Source: Mytilisepta virgata
Lineage: Eukaryota > Mollusca > Bivalvia > Mytilida > Mytilidae
Length of the DNA stretch: 64,000 bases
Assembly (NCBI GenBank): GCA_028015205.1
Contig: JAPWFG010000026.1
Coordinates: 1,488,001 to 1,552,000 of the forward strand
Direction of reading: 5' to 3'
Position numbers and translations under genes: made by a program. The notes under the pieces were generated by a model. The model was given only the letters and a program-made list of their open reading frames with translations, did not search any database and was not told the origin of the DNA. Every line of letters begins with the position of its first letter. The stretch's first letter is position 1. Below, piece after piece: positions 48,101 to 58,639 of the stretch.

Positions 48101-51100
48101 AATATCCAACGAAAAATAATATTTTTACCTCAGATTAAATGCACTGAAGTTTGAAACCATGGAGTTTTGATGTACCTATCCGAGACAACATTGAACAATT
48201 GCGTTTTTACAGCATGTACTTGGATACTGGCATATGATGAGTCAGCAATATCCATAGAGGATATAGTGTTTCATGTAATTTTGTCTTTGGTAACAAATAA
48301 ATGCTCAAACAATTTTCTTTAAAAATATCGTGACTGTGTAAATTGTCGCGGAATTCACTTTAGTTTTTTTTATTCAAACATTATAGAAAAAGATTAATCA
48401 TAAGTAGGCCTAAACAATACAGACTTTCTCATAAATTACAGTAAAAACATCTTGTAAAAAGATATTAAGCAGACATTATTGGTCATAATTGGATTAAAGA
48501 TATATATGTATATGCCCCGAGGTATTTGGTGACAAGTGATTGCAATTATGTCAATACATATTTCAAACCTGATTAACCTAACAGGTAAATTATTACAGAT
48601 TTTGTTAATCTTGTTAAATTTATGACAAATCTGAAGAATCTATTTGTTAGACTTTTGTTTTATAAGAGCTTAAAATCAGTACTTTACTGTTCAATATCAA
48701 AGTCTGATCGGCATGTTTTGTCTCAGTATTTTCATGATATCTGATGTGCCAAGCCACAAATTTCAGTATTTCAACAACATTCTATATTTTTTTCTAAGCC
48801 AGCAATCCACAAAATTCCTTTTTTTCTCTATCCACGAAAATTGGTATCCATGAAAATAAATGAATCCACAGTATTTTTGACAAATTCTGTACATATATTC
48901 TAAGTCTAACAGCTTTATGATGAAAAAGTATCTATTGAAATTATTACCCTTATTCCATCCAAAAAATGTTGAAATTTTTTGTGCCTCAATAAGTATAACA
49001 GGTGATTGGTTCAAAGATGATTATGTGTTTATAAAAGTACTTTTAACTGAGCAGACTCAAAATGTTTGTTATGTTTGATTTCATGAAATTCACATGAATG
49101 TATTTTTATGTCAACTGAGCAGAATCCCAGGATGAGGTGTTATGACTGGTTTACAGAAGGTCACATGATTATTTAATTACCTCAAACTGGGCAGAATCCC
49201 ATGATGTGTTGTTGTGATTAGTTCTTTTGAGGTGGCCATATTGGATTTCATATGTAGCATTCATGGAATGAATGGTTGTTGGGAATTCTACTTTTAGGAA
49301 TTTTCTGTTCTCATGCCAGTGTACCTAGAATACAATTCAAAAATTATTTATAAACAGCATTATAATGTTCAAAAACAAATACAAAGAAAGTTAAAAATGC
49401 ATACATTTCACTAAGTAAAGTCAAACCTGCTTTAAAGTGCACCTCTATATAGCAAATCACTGTCTATAAGGCCACAGTGAAAAAGTCCTTTTCAATTAAC
49501 TCTGTATAGAGGGCACCTGCTCATAAAGGGCATTTTTTCTGGTCCCTTGGGTGCCCTTTATAGACAGTTTTGACTACACTTTCCAGCCAGTATTAAAACC
49601 CATTTTCAGTCCTGATTTATACTGCAAGAAATCAGAAAAATTTTAGACAAATTACTTTATAATACTTAATATAAGAATCAATGCTTCTGATTGGTTGATA
49701 GTCAGTGTATTTTTCACACATCTTCCCATTTCTCTTCATTTCTATATAAAAGTTCGGTATATGTCATATGGATTGGCCGTTTTTTACTCTCTGAAGAAGG
49801 GTATTTGAGAATAATAACCCTTCTTCAGGATGTTTGTCCTTGATGAATTTTAGTAAATTATATTTGGAATAATTTAACAGATATAATATCTTAAGTGTAA
49901 TTTCTTGATTTATATCAGTGGAAATGATATACAATACCTCCGTATCAAATCTGATGAATGGGCATTCAGCATCCAGACTTATCACTTGGCTTAAGTAACT
50001 TTTTTCACTGATCTTCATTGAAAACTACAAAACAAAGATAAATGGATTCTGTGAGTTGTGACAATAGTATCTTTATCAAATTATCAACATAATTTCTCAA
50101 TGAGTTTTGTACTACGACATTACATTTTACATGTCTGTGTAATGAATGTTATAATCTCTATAGAATAGAGATGGAAACATGGAATGTGTCAGAAAAAACA
50201 ACCCGACCAAAGAGCAGAAGACAGCACAAGGCTACCAATGGGTCTTCAATGCAGCGAGAAAATCCCGCACCAAGAGGACACTAAACAATAATTCATACTA
50301 GTTCAGCGAAATGTCTGTTTGATTAAAAGTACAGCAAGTGGCCAAAGGTCTTTCGACAAATAAAAATATCTGTGTGTAATCCTATTTTTTAAAATTTCCT
50401 TCTGAACTTTGTGTGGCAACTAAAATAAACAATTCTTTCAGTAAATTTATATTCAAAGACTACAAAAACAATAATTTTGGAAATAATATCCTTTATTATG
50501 AGAGATAGAAAGATCTAGCTGGAGTTATTATTTTTTTCTGGAAGATCTATTTCGAAAAATATTAAAGAAAAAAAAGATACATCAATCCAATTTGTTACAT
50601 TTAAATGACTCAAAATAGAAGAGATCACTTTGAGAGGGTCGTACAGGGGGATATGAAAATGTGCAAACGAGAAACAAAAATGACATTCATGATGAAAGAA
50701 AAATAAACATTTGGCCTGCATGTTGCATTTTTCTCAATTTGCACGAAACACGGTGAATAACGAACTATCAGCACAGTCACATGGGAAATAAGAACTGCCA
50801 AAAACGTTGCACGAAATTAACCCTGTACCGCCCTCCTTTGAGTATACACTAGGGGTCTGAAAATTTTATCAGCCTATGGCAGACATTTTTTTGAGACAAG
50901 CATTGTCAGTTTACTCTTTTTATCAATCTCAAAACACAACCTTATTTCATAAAAATGTTGTTATTTGTGTATTGATAATTTCGATGTCTTCTTCCAGGTT
51001 CGCATTTGGTACGTATATATAGATCGATATGGAAATGGACTACATAACACAGTAGAAATGAACTAAAGAAATGAATAAAATAAATTCAAACTAAAAAACT

Positions 51101-54100
51101 TTGAAATCAGTATATGAAAGTCTTCCTGAAAGATGAATCTAAGTTTTGCTGAGTTAAAACTACCCAGTCATTTTATCTTCTCAAGTTGGTAGATCGTCCA
51201 AAACATACCTTGTAATGGATTTTTTTAATTTCAAAGTAGAAAGGGTTGAAAAATGCCTGATTGATCGTCACTGATGAATGACCTCGATTGAACTTTATGA
51301 AATTGTTGACAGGTGTATATTAATTATAATTAAGCATCATATAAACACAGACACCTTTGTAAATTTCTGTATTGACAAGATTAATTGCTGTAAAAACAGT
51401 TTGAAAAGATCAGTCAACTATCGAGAGGAAATGATCTGAATGAGGTAACCGTTCTCTGAACTTCGAAATTTTTGTGTGGCGACTTTTCAGTACATCTATT
51501 TATTACAAAATAGAAATTTTGGACTTCCATTTGACCCTTTTTATGACCGAGACATATAACAATTTCTCCGGTTATGTCCGGAAAATAGAAGGCTTTCTGG
51601 ATCCTTGGTATATACTACAATAGTTGTGATGTTAAATTGTACAATACAAATATGATCTAAATAATATTACTTTCCACTTTTTGGAATACATACAAATCAA
51701 ACTGTGTTTTTTTAATTTATATATTTACTAATTTGTAAGACTTTTTAATCTTGTATCATTTTAACATTAAAATTCTTACCTCTAAAGAAGCTCTCAGTGG
51801 TCCCTCATCTAAAATCCTAACATGCTGTATTTTTTCATGAAGAGGTTTTCTGAAATTATTTGACAAAATTTGTGGTACATTGTACTTCAAATTACAGGTA
51901 CGGTGCTGTGAGTAAGCTAACTATTTATTTATCCTTCATCCCCCATTTCAAAATATTGTGTTGTTCAAGTCAAATTACCTCCCCTTCAAGATATCAACCT
52001 TTTTGGGTCTTTATCCATAAACCAGAAGCAAGAGTCTTTTAAAGTTTATTTCCAGCTTAACATCATACATCAGTTGCTTTACATGTCTAGTAATCATTTC
52101 TACAGCGATTTTCAGTATTATAATAGTTCAACCAATTCAGTAAGTCTAGACAATGAAAAAGTTTGGTTTCTCTAATTCTATATGCATTTAAAATGGTCTA
52201 AAATAGTTTTTAACACTCACTTTATCAATGTACAGGAAAAGAAGAAAGACAAAAAAGACAAAACTAAGATAAAATAATACCTTGTCTGAAGGTGATAGTC
52301 CATAACATCCCAGGCATCCCAAAACAATGGAATGTCATCAAAAATAACAAACTGGTTACCATGGTGATCTATAGACATAGCATTTCTAAAAAAAAGTGTT
52401 TTTGCAACTATCAATAAAGCATGTTGATGTTCTACCTAGTACAGTAATTACAAACTTAAATTCTGGGTTTACAAGAAACTTTTCTTTCAAATAAAGGTTT
52501 TGATTTTTTTGTTCAGCAAATAATTTCCAGGCGACATATGAATTTGAAACCATAGTTACCTGTCATCTCCATGGAGATGTAAGTTTATCATTCTTCCCTC
52601 GTAATCAAATCCTGCACTAACTAATCTGTTCTTCAACCAGTGTTGATCTCCCTGAAAAGTAATTTCAAGTATGATTGTTTTGAATCATGTCCTTTACTAG
52701 TAACAACTCTTCATGTACAATTTTTTTTTTATCCCAGCACCAATGAAATTCACAGAGATGATTTTCCTAGCCAAGAAAAAAAAACGGAAATGCTGTTGAT
52801 ATGTGTAATAAAGAAACCATAATGGACAAATTTTGGATTGCAAAAAGCTGAAATATTCTAAAAAATGAAAAAAAAATAATCATTTCTGAATTGCCTTCAT
52901 TCATATGTATGCATCTAGCTACACTGGCGCAAACCCATTATAAAGAAGATGAGGAGATCGTTCTCCAAAATAATTTTTTCACAACACCATGTAATAATTT
53001 TAAAACTTAATTTTTACCATAAGCTCAACACTAAACCTGGATGAGTTATATTTACTATTAAATAACAGATTTTATTTCAGTGGCAGACATAATTTGAAAC
53101 AATTGTATTTGTTGGGTTTGCCAGTAAGTGTGTATCTGTGGTGCTACGATTTGTAATACTTATACTAATATTGTTTTAGACTTAAGATGTCATTCAAAGC
53201 CATTAATTCATACACTGAGGTTTTAACATCAAACACGAAGGGACACAACTCCAAATATGCAATGAAAACAGAAGTTTCATTTTATTGTCACGAAATTCTT
53301 TTATAAATAAGAATCGAAATGATATAAGGAAGGGTGGCAAATTTGGATTCGTCATCACATAGATTCATTTTCAAAATATTGGTGGCAGTTTTTTTTTTCA
53401 CTTAGAAAAGGGCCAGTGATGAAAAGTAACAAAAAATAAAACTATAAGGCCATGAAAAAAATGTGCTGTATATCCCTTATTCATTGTTATTACATGTGAT
53501 ATTTACCTTGAAAAAAATGTGTGTTGTTTATCCCAGGCATACGCACTTTGGGTTACACAGGTTAATGACCATGAACTAGCATTTGATAAATATTTAAGGT
53601 GCAAATGTACTTGGACACTCACGAGAATGTTGTCGAACATTTTATTTCAAAGAAGATAAAGAGAGATAATTATAATTGATTTTGGTAATACGTTTTATAG
53701 ATAATCGAATGAAACGAAAAAAAAACTTCGTTCCAAAATTAAGGGAAAGAAGATGCCAACGTGCAACAGTTCCACAGATGTGGACGAGACTTGAGAAACA
53801 CAAAAAAATTTTCATGACCTAAAATAAACGACCCAATCCAAAAAAAAAAAAAAAACATAAAAGACAAGTGTCACTTCTTTCAGTAAAACATTTTATAGAT
53901 TTATTTTCAAACAGTGATACATCTGATTCCCTATTTTCACAAAACTCATCAAATTTCTACATAGTGGAACAAGAAAAATCTATTAAAATATATTTTACCT
54001 TCTTAAAAGCATGTGCTGGGTGTTCATATAATACAGGTCTGTATGCTGTCAATCCATATCCTACAGCTTCAACAAGGGCTGAAAAATTATGATAATATTT

Positions 54101-56692
54101 ATTCATAAAAGTGTGTAATTATTATGTAATTCTGGAAAATTACCAAATTGTATGGCTTGGGTATTGCTTTGAATTAGCTTTCATATATTATTCTGTAGGT
54201 GAGTGGCTCAAAACAGCAATGAAGGAAAATCCATTTTGCTGTCACTCCAACGGCTACTTATCATATCATGTACACGAAACACATTGCATCATTATCAGTC
54301 ATCAAAGATTCTTCTTTTAAGGATATTGGCTGGTCATGTTTTTGAATTTTTGTCAGATGTTCAGAATCATCTCGTTTTATCCATTTGAATGCCATAAATT
54401 ATTTTTCCCACTAACACCCATTTTTCTTTTCATAAATCTTTTGCATGCAGGATAATTAGCCATTTGTAAAAATCTTACAAAACCCTTGTTATTATTTAAT
54501 GGTTTTTGAGCAACTTTTCAATGATAAAGCTACCTATGTAAAATCAAGAGAGCATATTTTTCCCGCCAAATTTTCAATGGCTTATATCGCTCTTTTAGTT
54601 CCTTTTTTAATCCACTATCAATATTTACCAGTGTTGTGAAAAGTTTGCTATTTTGAAACTGAGCAGCGAACATCCTTAATTTGTTGTTTTCTGTAATTAG
54701 GATTTTCAAAATCCAAAATTTTTTCAAGTAATATTTAAATGAAAAAAATAAATTGATGACTTACCTAATTTATTACCAAAGCTGTCAATTTGAGTTATTT
54801 TATTATCATCTTCACTGGTTCGTTTTTTCTTCGATGGACTCTGACCCTTATCTTCAAGGGAGATAACCTCCCTCCTATCCCATCCTAATGTATTACTGAC
54901 AACAAAAGTTGGCACATCTGATTTTTTCCTGTTGTTTTTCAAAACTTGGGATAATAAATTTCGGTACTGTTTCTCAACATCTGCGAAAAGAAATAAAGAA
55001 AATTTATAAAATTTACTTTAAAACAAAAATTAAAACATTCACTAAAATTGTTGAGTATTGGCCTTTTTCATTTGATATTTTATCTCGAAAACAAGAAAAA
55101 AAAATATTTTAAAGGCATGTCAAGAGTTTTGTCTATGTCAGAAAGCATTCTGCCAAGACAAATGATGTACCAACTACACTATATATCTTGAAGTAAACAA
55201 TACAAGGGATAACATTAAAGCTGAACAATCAAAAGACTGAAAGCACATTAAAAGGCAAAAGTATCAACCTTTAAAATGAAATTGTCATTTTAGAAAAAAA
55301 GCAGCCCACATCAAATTTTAAAAGAAGTGACCAAACAACTTTTTTTATTGGCCTGATAAAGAGTTTTCTATTAACATTCCAATACTTAAAGTCATAAAAA
55401 ATACCTGATGATGATAAATATTTCCTTTTTAATAAAATCTGATAAAATACAAATTTGTTTTAATTTTTATTAAAAAAAAAAAAAATCACATGCTAAAGAA
55501 ATTTTGCCTAAGATACCTGACATTAATATTTAAACCTTCTTTTAAAATTAATGATCTCCATTTCAAATGATATTAATAGATTATGTGAAAACTTTACAAA
55601 TACTTTTGAAAGTGTAAAATTTCACAAACCTTTGTATATATCAACAGCATCTTGAAACACCTGAAAATAATAAAATAAAATTTCAGTAATAAAGTCTAAC
55701 TTTAAAAAAAAAACAAAAAAAAACCACCACACTTTCTTATTTAAGGGAGTTAACTCTTATAGATTAGACCATCAAGGCTGTATAAAAGTTGATATTTCTG
55801 AAAAATTTTAATGTCCAAAAAATAATATTTAAACCTCATAATTTCAACTTTAATGTCATTTGGATTTATTCATTTGTAACCTGAAATGGGAAAGAAGCGT
55901 TCTGAAAGTATTGCTGGGCAATACAATGTCCCCTACCAGCTTGAGCTATGAGAAAACACGCAAAATCTCTTTAAGTAAGTGAATTGAAGACGTAGTGACA
56001 AAGTGTGGAAAACTGATTATTTGCGTGAATTTTCTAAGTCCGTGAACCATAACGCTGCAAAAGAATCATTCAAATGGAACGAAATTCAAACTTGATCTGT
56101 AACTTGTCATGGTAAAACTATATACCAAATATCAAATCAATATCTTCAAGCATGACAAAAAGAAGTGTGGAAAACTTATTATTTGCATATATTTTCTATG
56201 TCCACGTACCATAACTCTGCAAAAAATTCATTCTAACATAATGAAATTCAAATTTGGTCTGTAACTTGTCATGGCAAAACTACATAACAAATATCAAATA
56301 TCTTCAATATAACAAAAAAAAGTGTGGAAAACTTTCACGTACCATAACTCTGCAAAATAATCATCCGAATAGAAAGAAATTCCAACCAAATATCAAATCA
56401 ATATCTTCAAGCATGACCAAAAAAAGTACAAAACTGATTATTTGCATGTATTTTCTAAGTCCGCAAACCATAGCTCTGCAAAAAATCATCGGACCGGAAC
56501 AAAATTCAAACTTGAATGATAAAACTATATACCAAGTCAATATCTTCAAGCACAACTGAAAAAAAGTGTGGAAAACGTATTTGCCAGACTGATGGATGGA
56601 CAGACAGAAAGACAAATAGATGGACTAAAACTGTTTATTGCAAGAGAAAGAAAAGTTGGAATATTTTTTTCAGAACATTCTGTACTTGATTT

Positions 56693-56730
<38 letters not shown>

Positions 56731-56983
56731 CAGACAAGATCATTTCTCGAATCAACAAGCAGAACTAATATTTGACAATCAATTTTATTTAATCAAAATA
56801 TATTACCAAACCTATGGACGATCCTGGTAATACATCATGGAACTGATTCAATAAAACTTGTTGCCACATTTTCTCTAATTCCGCCCGTGGATATTTATAA
56901 TCCTTACAGGTTAACGTTGAAATGGTGGCCAAATACTCAATGTTGTGCAGCATGAATTCACATCTTCTGTTGTATTTCTTCAA
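45186..56983 (-). CDS. MAN2C1: Alpha-mannosidase class 2C member 1, C-terminal half
   Basis: GH38 mannosidase that trims free oligosaccharides in the cytosol. Fourteen exons join in frame: 56983-56807, 55660-55630, 54980-54765, 54078-53999, 52651-52560, 52385-52281, 51849-51780, 50024-49938, 49324-49181, 47846-47737, 47358-47279, 46807-46662, 45959-45850, 45309-45186. They sum to 1572 bases, giving 523 residues and a TAA. All introns are GT-AG. Diagnostic stretches are [12 protein letters not shown] in the first exon (its His is the expected last zinc ligand of GH38), [74 protein letters not shown] and a final [14 protein letters not shown]. Order and length match the C-terminal half of vertebrate MAN2C1 (about 1040 aa). 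The first visible exon starts at a TTTTAG acceptor, so upstream exons exist. The part with the nucleophile and other zinc ligands was not found to 64000. No frameshift or stop was seen. Introns carry MITEs and dispersed repeats. Confidence 0.93.
48026..48873. mobile_element. Long inverted-repeat element in a MAN2C1 intron
   Basis: The left end TACTGTGGATTCATTAATAT, then TACCAATTTTCATGG and TTTTCGTGG, is mirrored by CCACGAAAATTGGTATCCATG and AAATGAATCCACAGTA at the right. The borders show TA. The interior of about 750 bp has no coding capacity. I recall this terminal repeat as common in mollusc DNA. Confidence 0.75.
49412..49582. repeat. Dispersed repeat in a MAN2C1 intron
   Basis: AAGTCAAACCTGCTTTAAAG at the left partly mirrors CTTTATAGACAGTTTTGACT at the right. 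Inside are CTCTATATAGC and CTGTATAGAGGGCACC phrases. It looks like a small inverted-repeat element. Confidence 0.45.
50161..50285 (+). repeat. Abundant mussel-type dispersed repeat
   Basis: GAAACATGGAATGTGTCAGA, AACAACCCGACCAAAGAGCA and ACCAATGGGTCTTCAATGCA in this order form a repeat that I recognise as very common in Mytilus DNA. A shorter inverse copy is at 40845-40920. It sits in a MAN2C1 intron. Confidence 0.65.
54317..54679. mobile_element. TTAA-bounded MITE, copy 1 of 3
   Basis: TTAAGGATATTGGCTGGTC at the left faces GAGCAGCGAACATCCTTAA at the right. It is the most diverged of three copies (others at 57010 and 58888) and lies in a MAN2C1 intron. Confidence 0.7.
55890..56640 (-). repeat. 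Long dispersed repeat with four internal units
   Basis: Units of about 140-160 bp repeat the order CACACTTTTTNT, CTTGAAGATATTGATTTG, TGCAGAGYTATGG, AAATAATCAG (minus-strand reading). The end AGCTCAAGCTGGTAGGGGAC matches the family at 28528-30005 in opposite orientation. It lies in a MAN2C1 intron and is followed by a long A-run (56699-56726). Confidence 0.65.
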
Positions 56984-57009
56984 CTAAAAACAATTATGCA
57001 ATAGATATA

Positions 57010-57408
57010 TTAAGGATGCTCGCTGGTCATGTTTTGGTCTTTCTGTCAGATTTTCGGAATCCTCAGGTTTTATCCATTTCTTAAACATTAAATTTTTTGC
57101 CAATGAATCCCCACTTTTTCTTTTAAAATTCAATCATATATACCTTAAAATGGTATTTGACAAAATTTTATGAAATCCTTTTTATTTTTTCATACATCTT
57201 TGAGAGACTGAAGTTGTCAATGCAAAGACAATGAAAAATCCAGGGAAAACCCATTTCCTGCAAATTTTCAAGGCGTTATAGCTCTAAAATGAGCACATGA
57301 ACCTATATTTTTTTCTTGCTTAATTGTTTACTATTCATATGTTCTCTCAAAATAAAACTCCTATTTCAAATCCTATTTATTTCCTATTAGACCAGCGATC
57401 ATCCTTAA
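57010..57408. mobile_element. TTAA-bounded MITE, copy 2 of 3
   Basis: TTAAGGATGCTCGCTGGTC at the left and GACCAGCGATCATCCTTAA at the right are near-perfect inverted ends. The 400-bp interior matches 58888-59286 closely. It is the best-preserved copy, just upstream of the first visible MAN2C1 exon. Confidence 0.85.
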
Positions 57409-57409
57409 T

Positions 57410-58600
57410 GACATTTTGTAACATGTCATACATGTGACAAACTTCAAACACCAAATCTGGAGATCTGTGAATTTTAGACAGGAATTAAGACTTCATACCA
57501 GTATACTATAGAAAAATGTTTTTTTACTGACTGTCAAATCCCAAACTGCAATACTATTCCTAAAATACACTTTTATGTTTACAAGAATTTATGGCCACTG
57601 TTAGTGACATTTTGGATGTATTGTGATGGATAGGCTTTATTGATCAAAGAACCAGGACTACCCAGAAAGATAATTAGCTATCATTGTCAATTTTTATATG
57701 AATACAGTCACCACAAGCCAGATTGGACACAAAATCTCAGTCATCATTAGTTTTTCAGACAAACTAAATAGATCAATCGGCCACCAAGACATTTTTCAAT
57801 AAATGTGAAATAATAATTTTGCCTACTCGTCTCAATGAGATTATAAGGAGGAAATTATTTCCCTTGATAACAGTGGACAGAGTCTAATCAAGAAAATAAT
57901 TGTTCACATTTTTATTCATTTCAAAGAATATGCAACATTAAAAACAGAAATTAATTTGTAAACGGAGTTAATTTCATGATACCAATTTTCGAGGTTTACA
58001 GAAAAAATATTTTTTGAAACGATCAAATGCAGTTACAAAACTATAATACAATAAACGCTAACAGGATTCAGAAACAAGCAAAACTCCAAAAGGATTCAGA
58101 AACAAAAACAAAACTCCAACAGGATTCAGAAACAAGCAAAACTCCAAAAGGATTCGGAAACAAAAAAAAACTCCTCAGAAAATGTTATGAAGATACGTTG
58201 TTATTTTGAAAAATTATAGTAGTTACACTATAAATTTATACATATTTAATCCTATACTAATTATAAATTTCTTTGATCTACAATACACCTGAAAATGGGA
58301 AAAACTGGTACCCCTACAAAATATAACAAATCTACAGTACACACTATATATAAATGTATAGAAAATTTTGAATGATAATCAATCAGTATTTACATTTGTC
58401 CAGCACCAAAATAAAACGAGGTTATCTGTCATAATAAAAATAACTAGACACAACAGATATATAAAAATCATAAAACAATGGTCAGCTTGTTATAAAAGTT
58501 GATGACCAATCTGTAACGTCTGACAGCTATAACTGACCAGAACAATAATGTATGGAAGTCAGATACATGTCTCTTATGTAACAAGGGGACACCTGTAATT
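57410..58600. other. AT-rich interval between MAN2C1 exon and glycine-rich gene
   Basis: 58050-58170 holds about four units of a 25-30-bp repeat (AGGATTCAGAAACAA with AAAACTCCAA). I looked for MAN2C1 exons coding the catalytic half on the minus strand and saw none. Confidence 0.5.
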
Positions 58601-58608
58601 ACAACAGG

Positions 58609-58616
58609 TATAAATA
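58609..58616 (+). promoter_or_regulatory. TATA box of the glycine-rich protein gene
   Basis: TATAAATA is followed 20-30 bases later by a pyrimidine/A initiator-like stretch, and then by a short exon ending at a good donor (58664). This fits a TATA-driven promoter. Confidence 0.55.
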
Positions 58617-58639
58617 CAGGTAAAATGGTCAGTCTGGCA

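Noticed and set aside
56812..56983. Donor at 56811 (G|GTTTGG) for the first visible MAN2C1 exon
   Set aside because: It would put the next exon out of frame and meet a stop. The donor five bases further (TTG|GTAATA) keeps frame and matches the family.
58027..58209. Lysine/threonine-rich open frame
   Set aside because: It is a translation of short tandem repeats.
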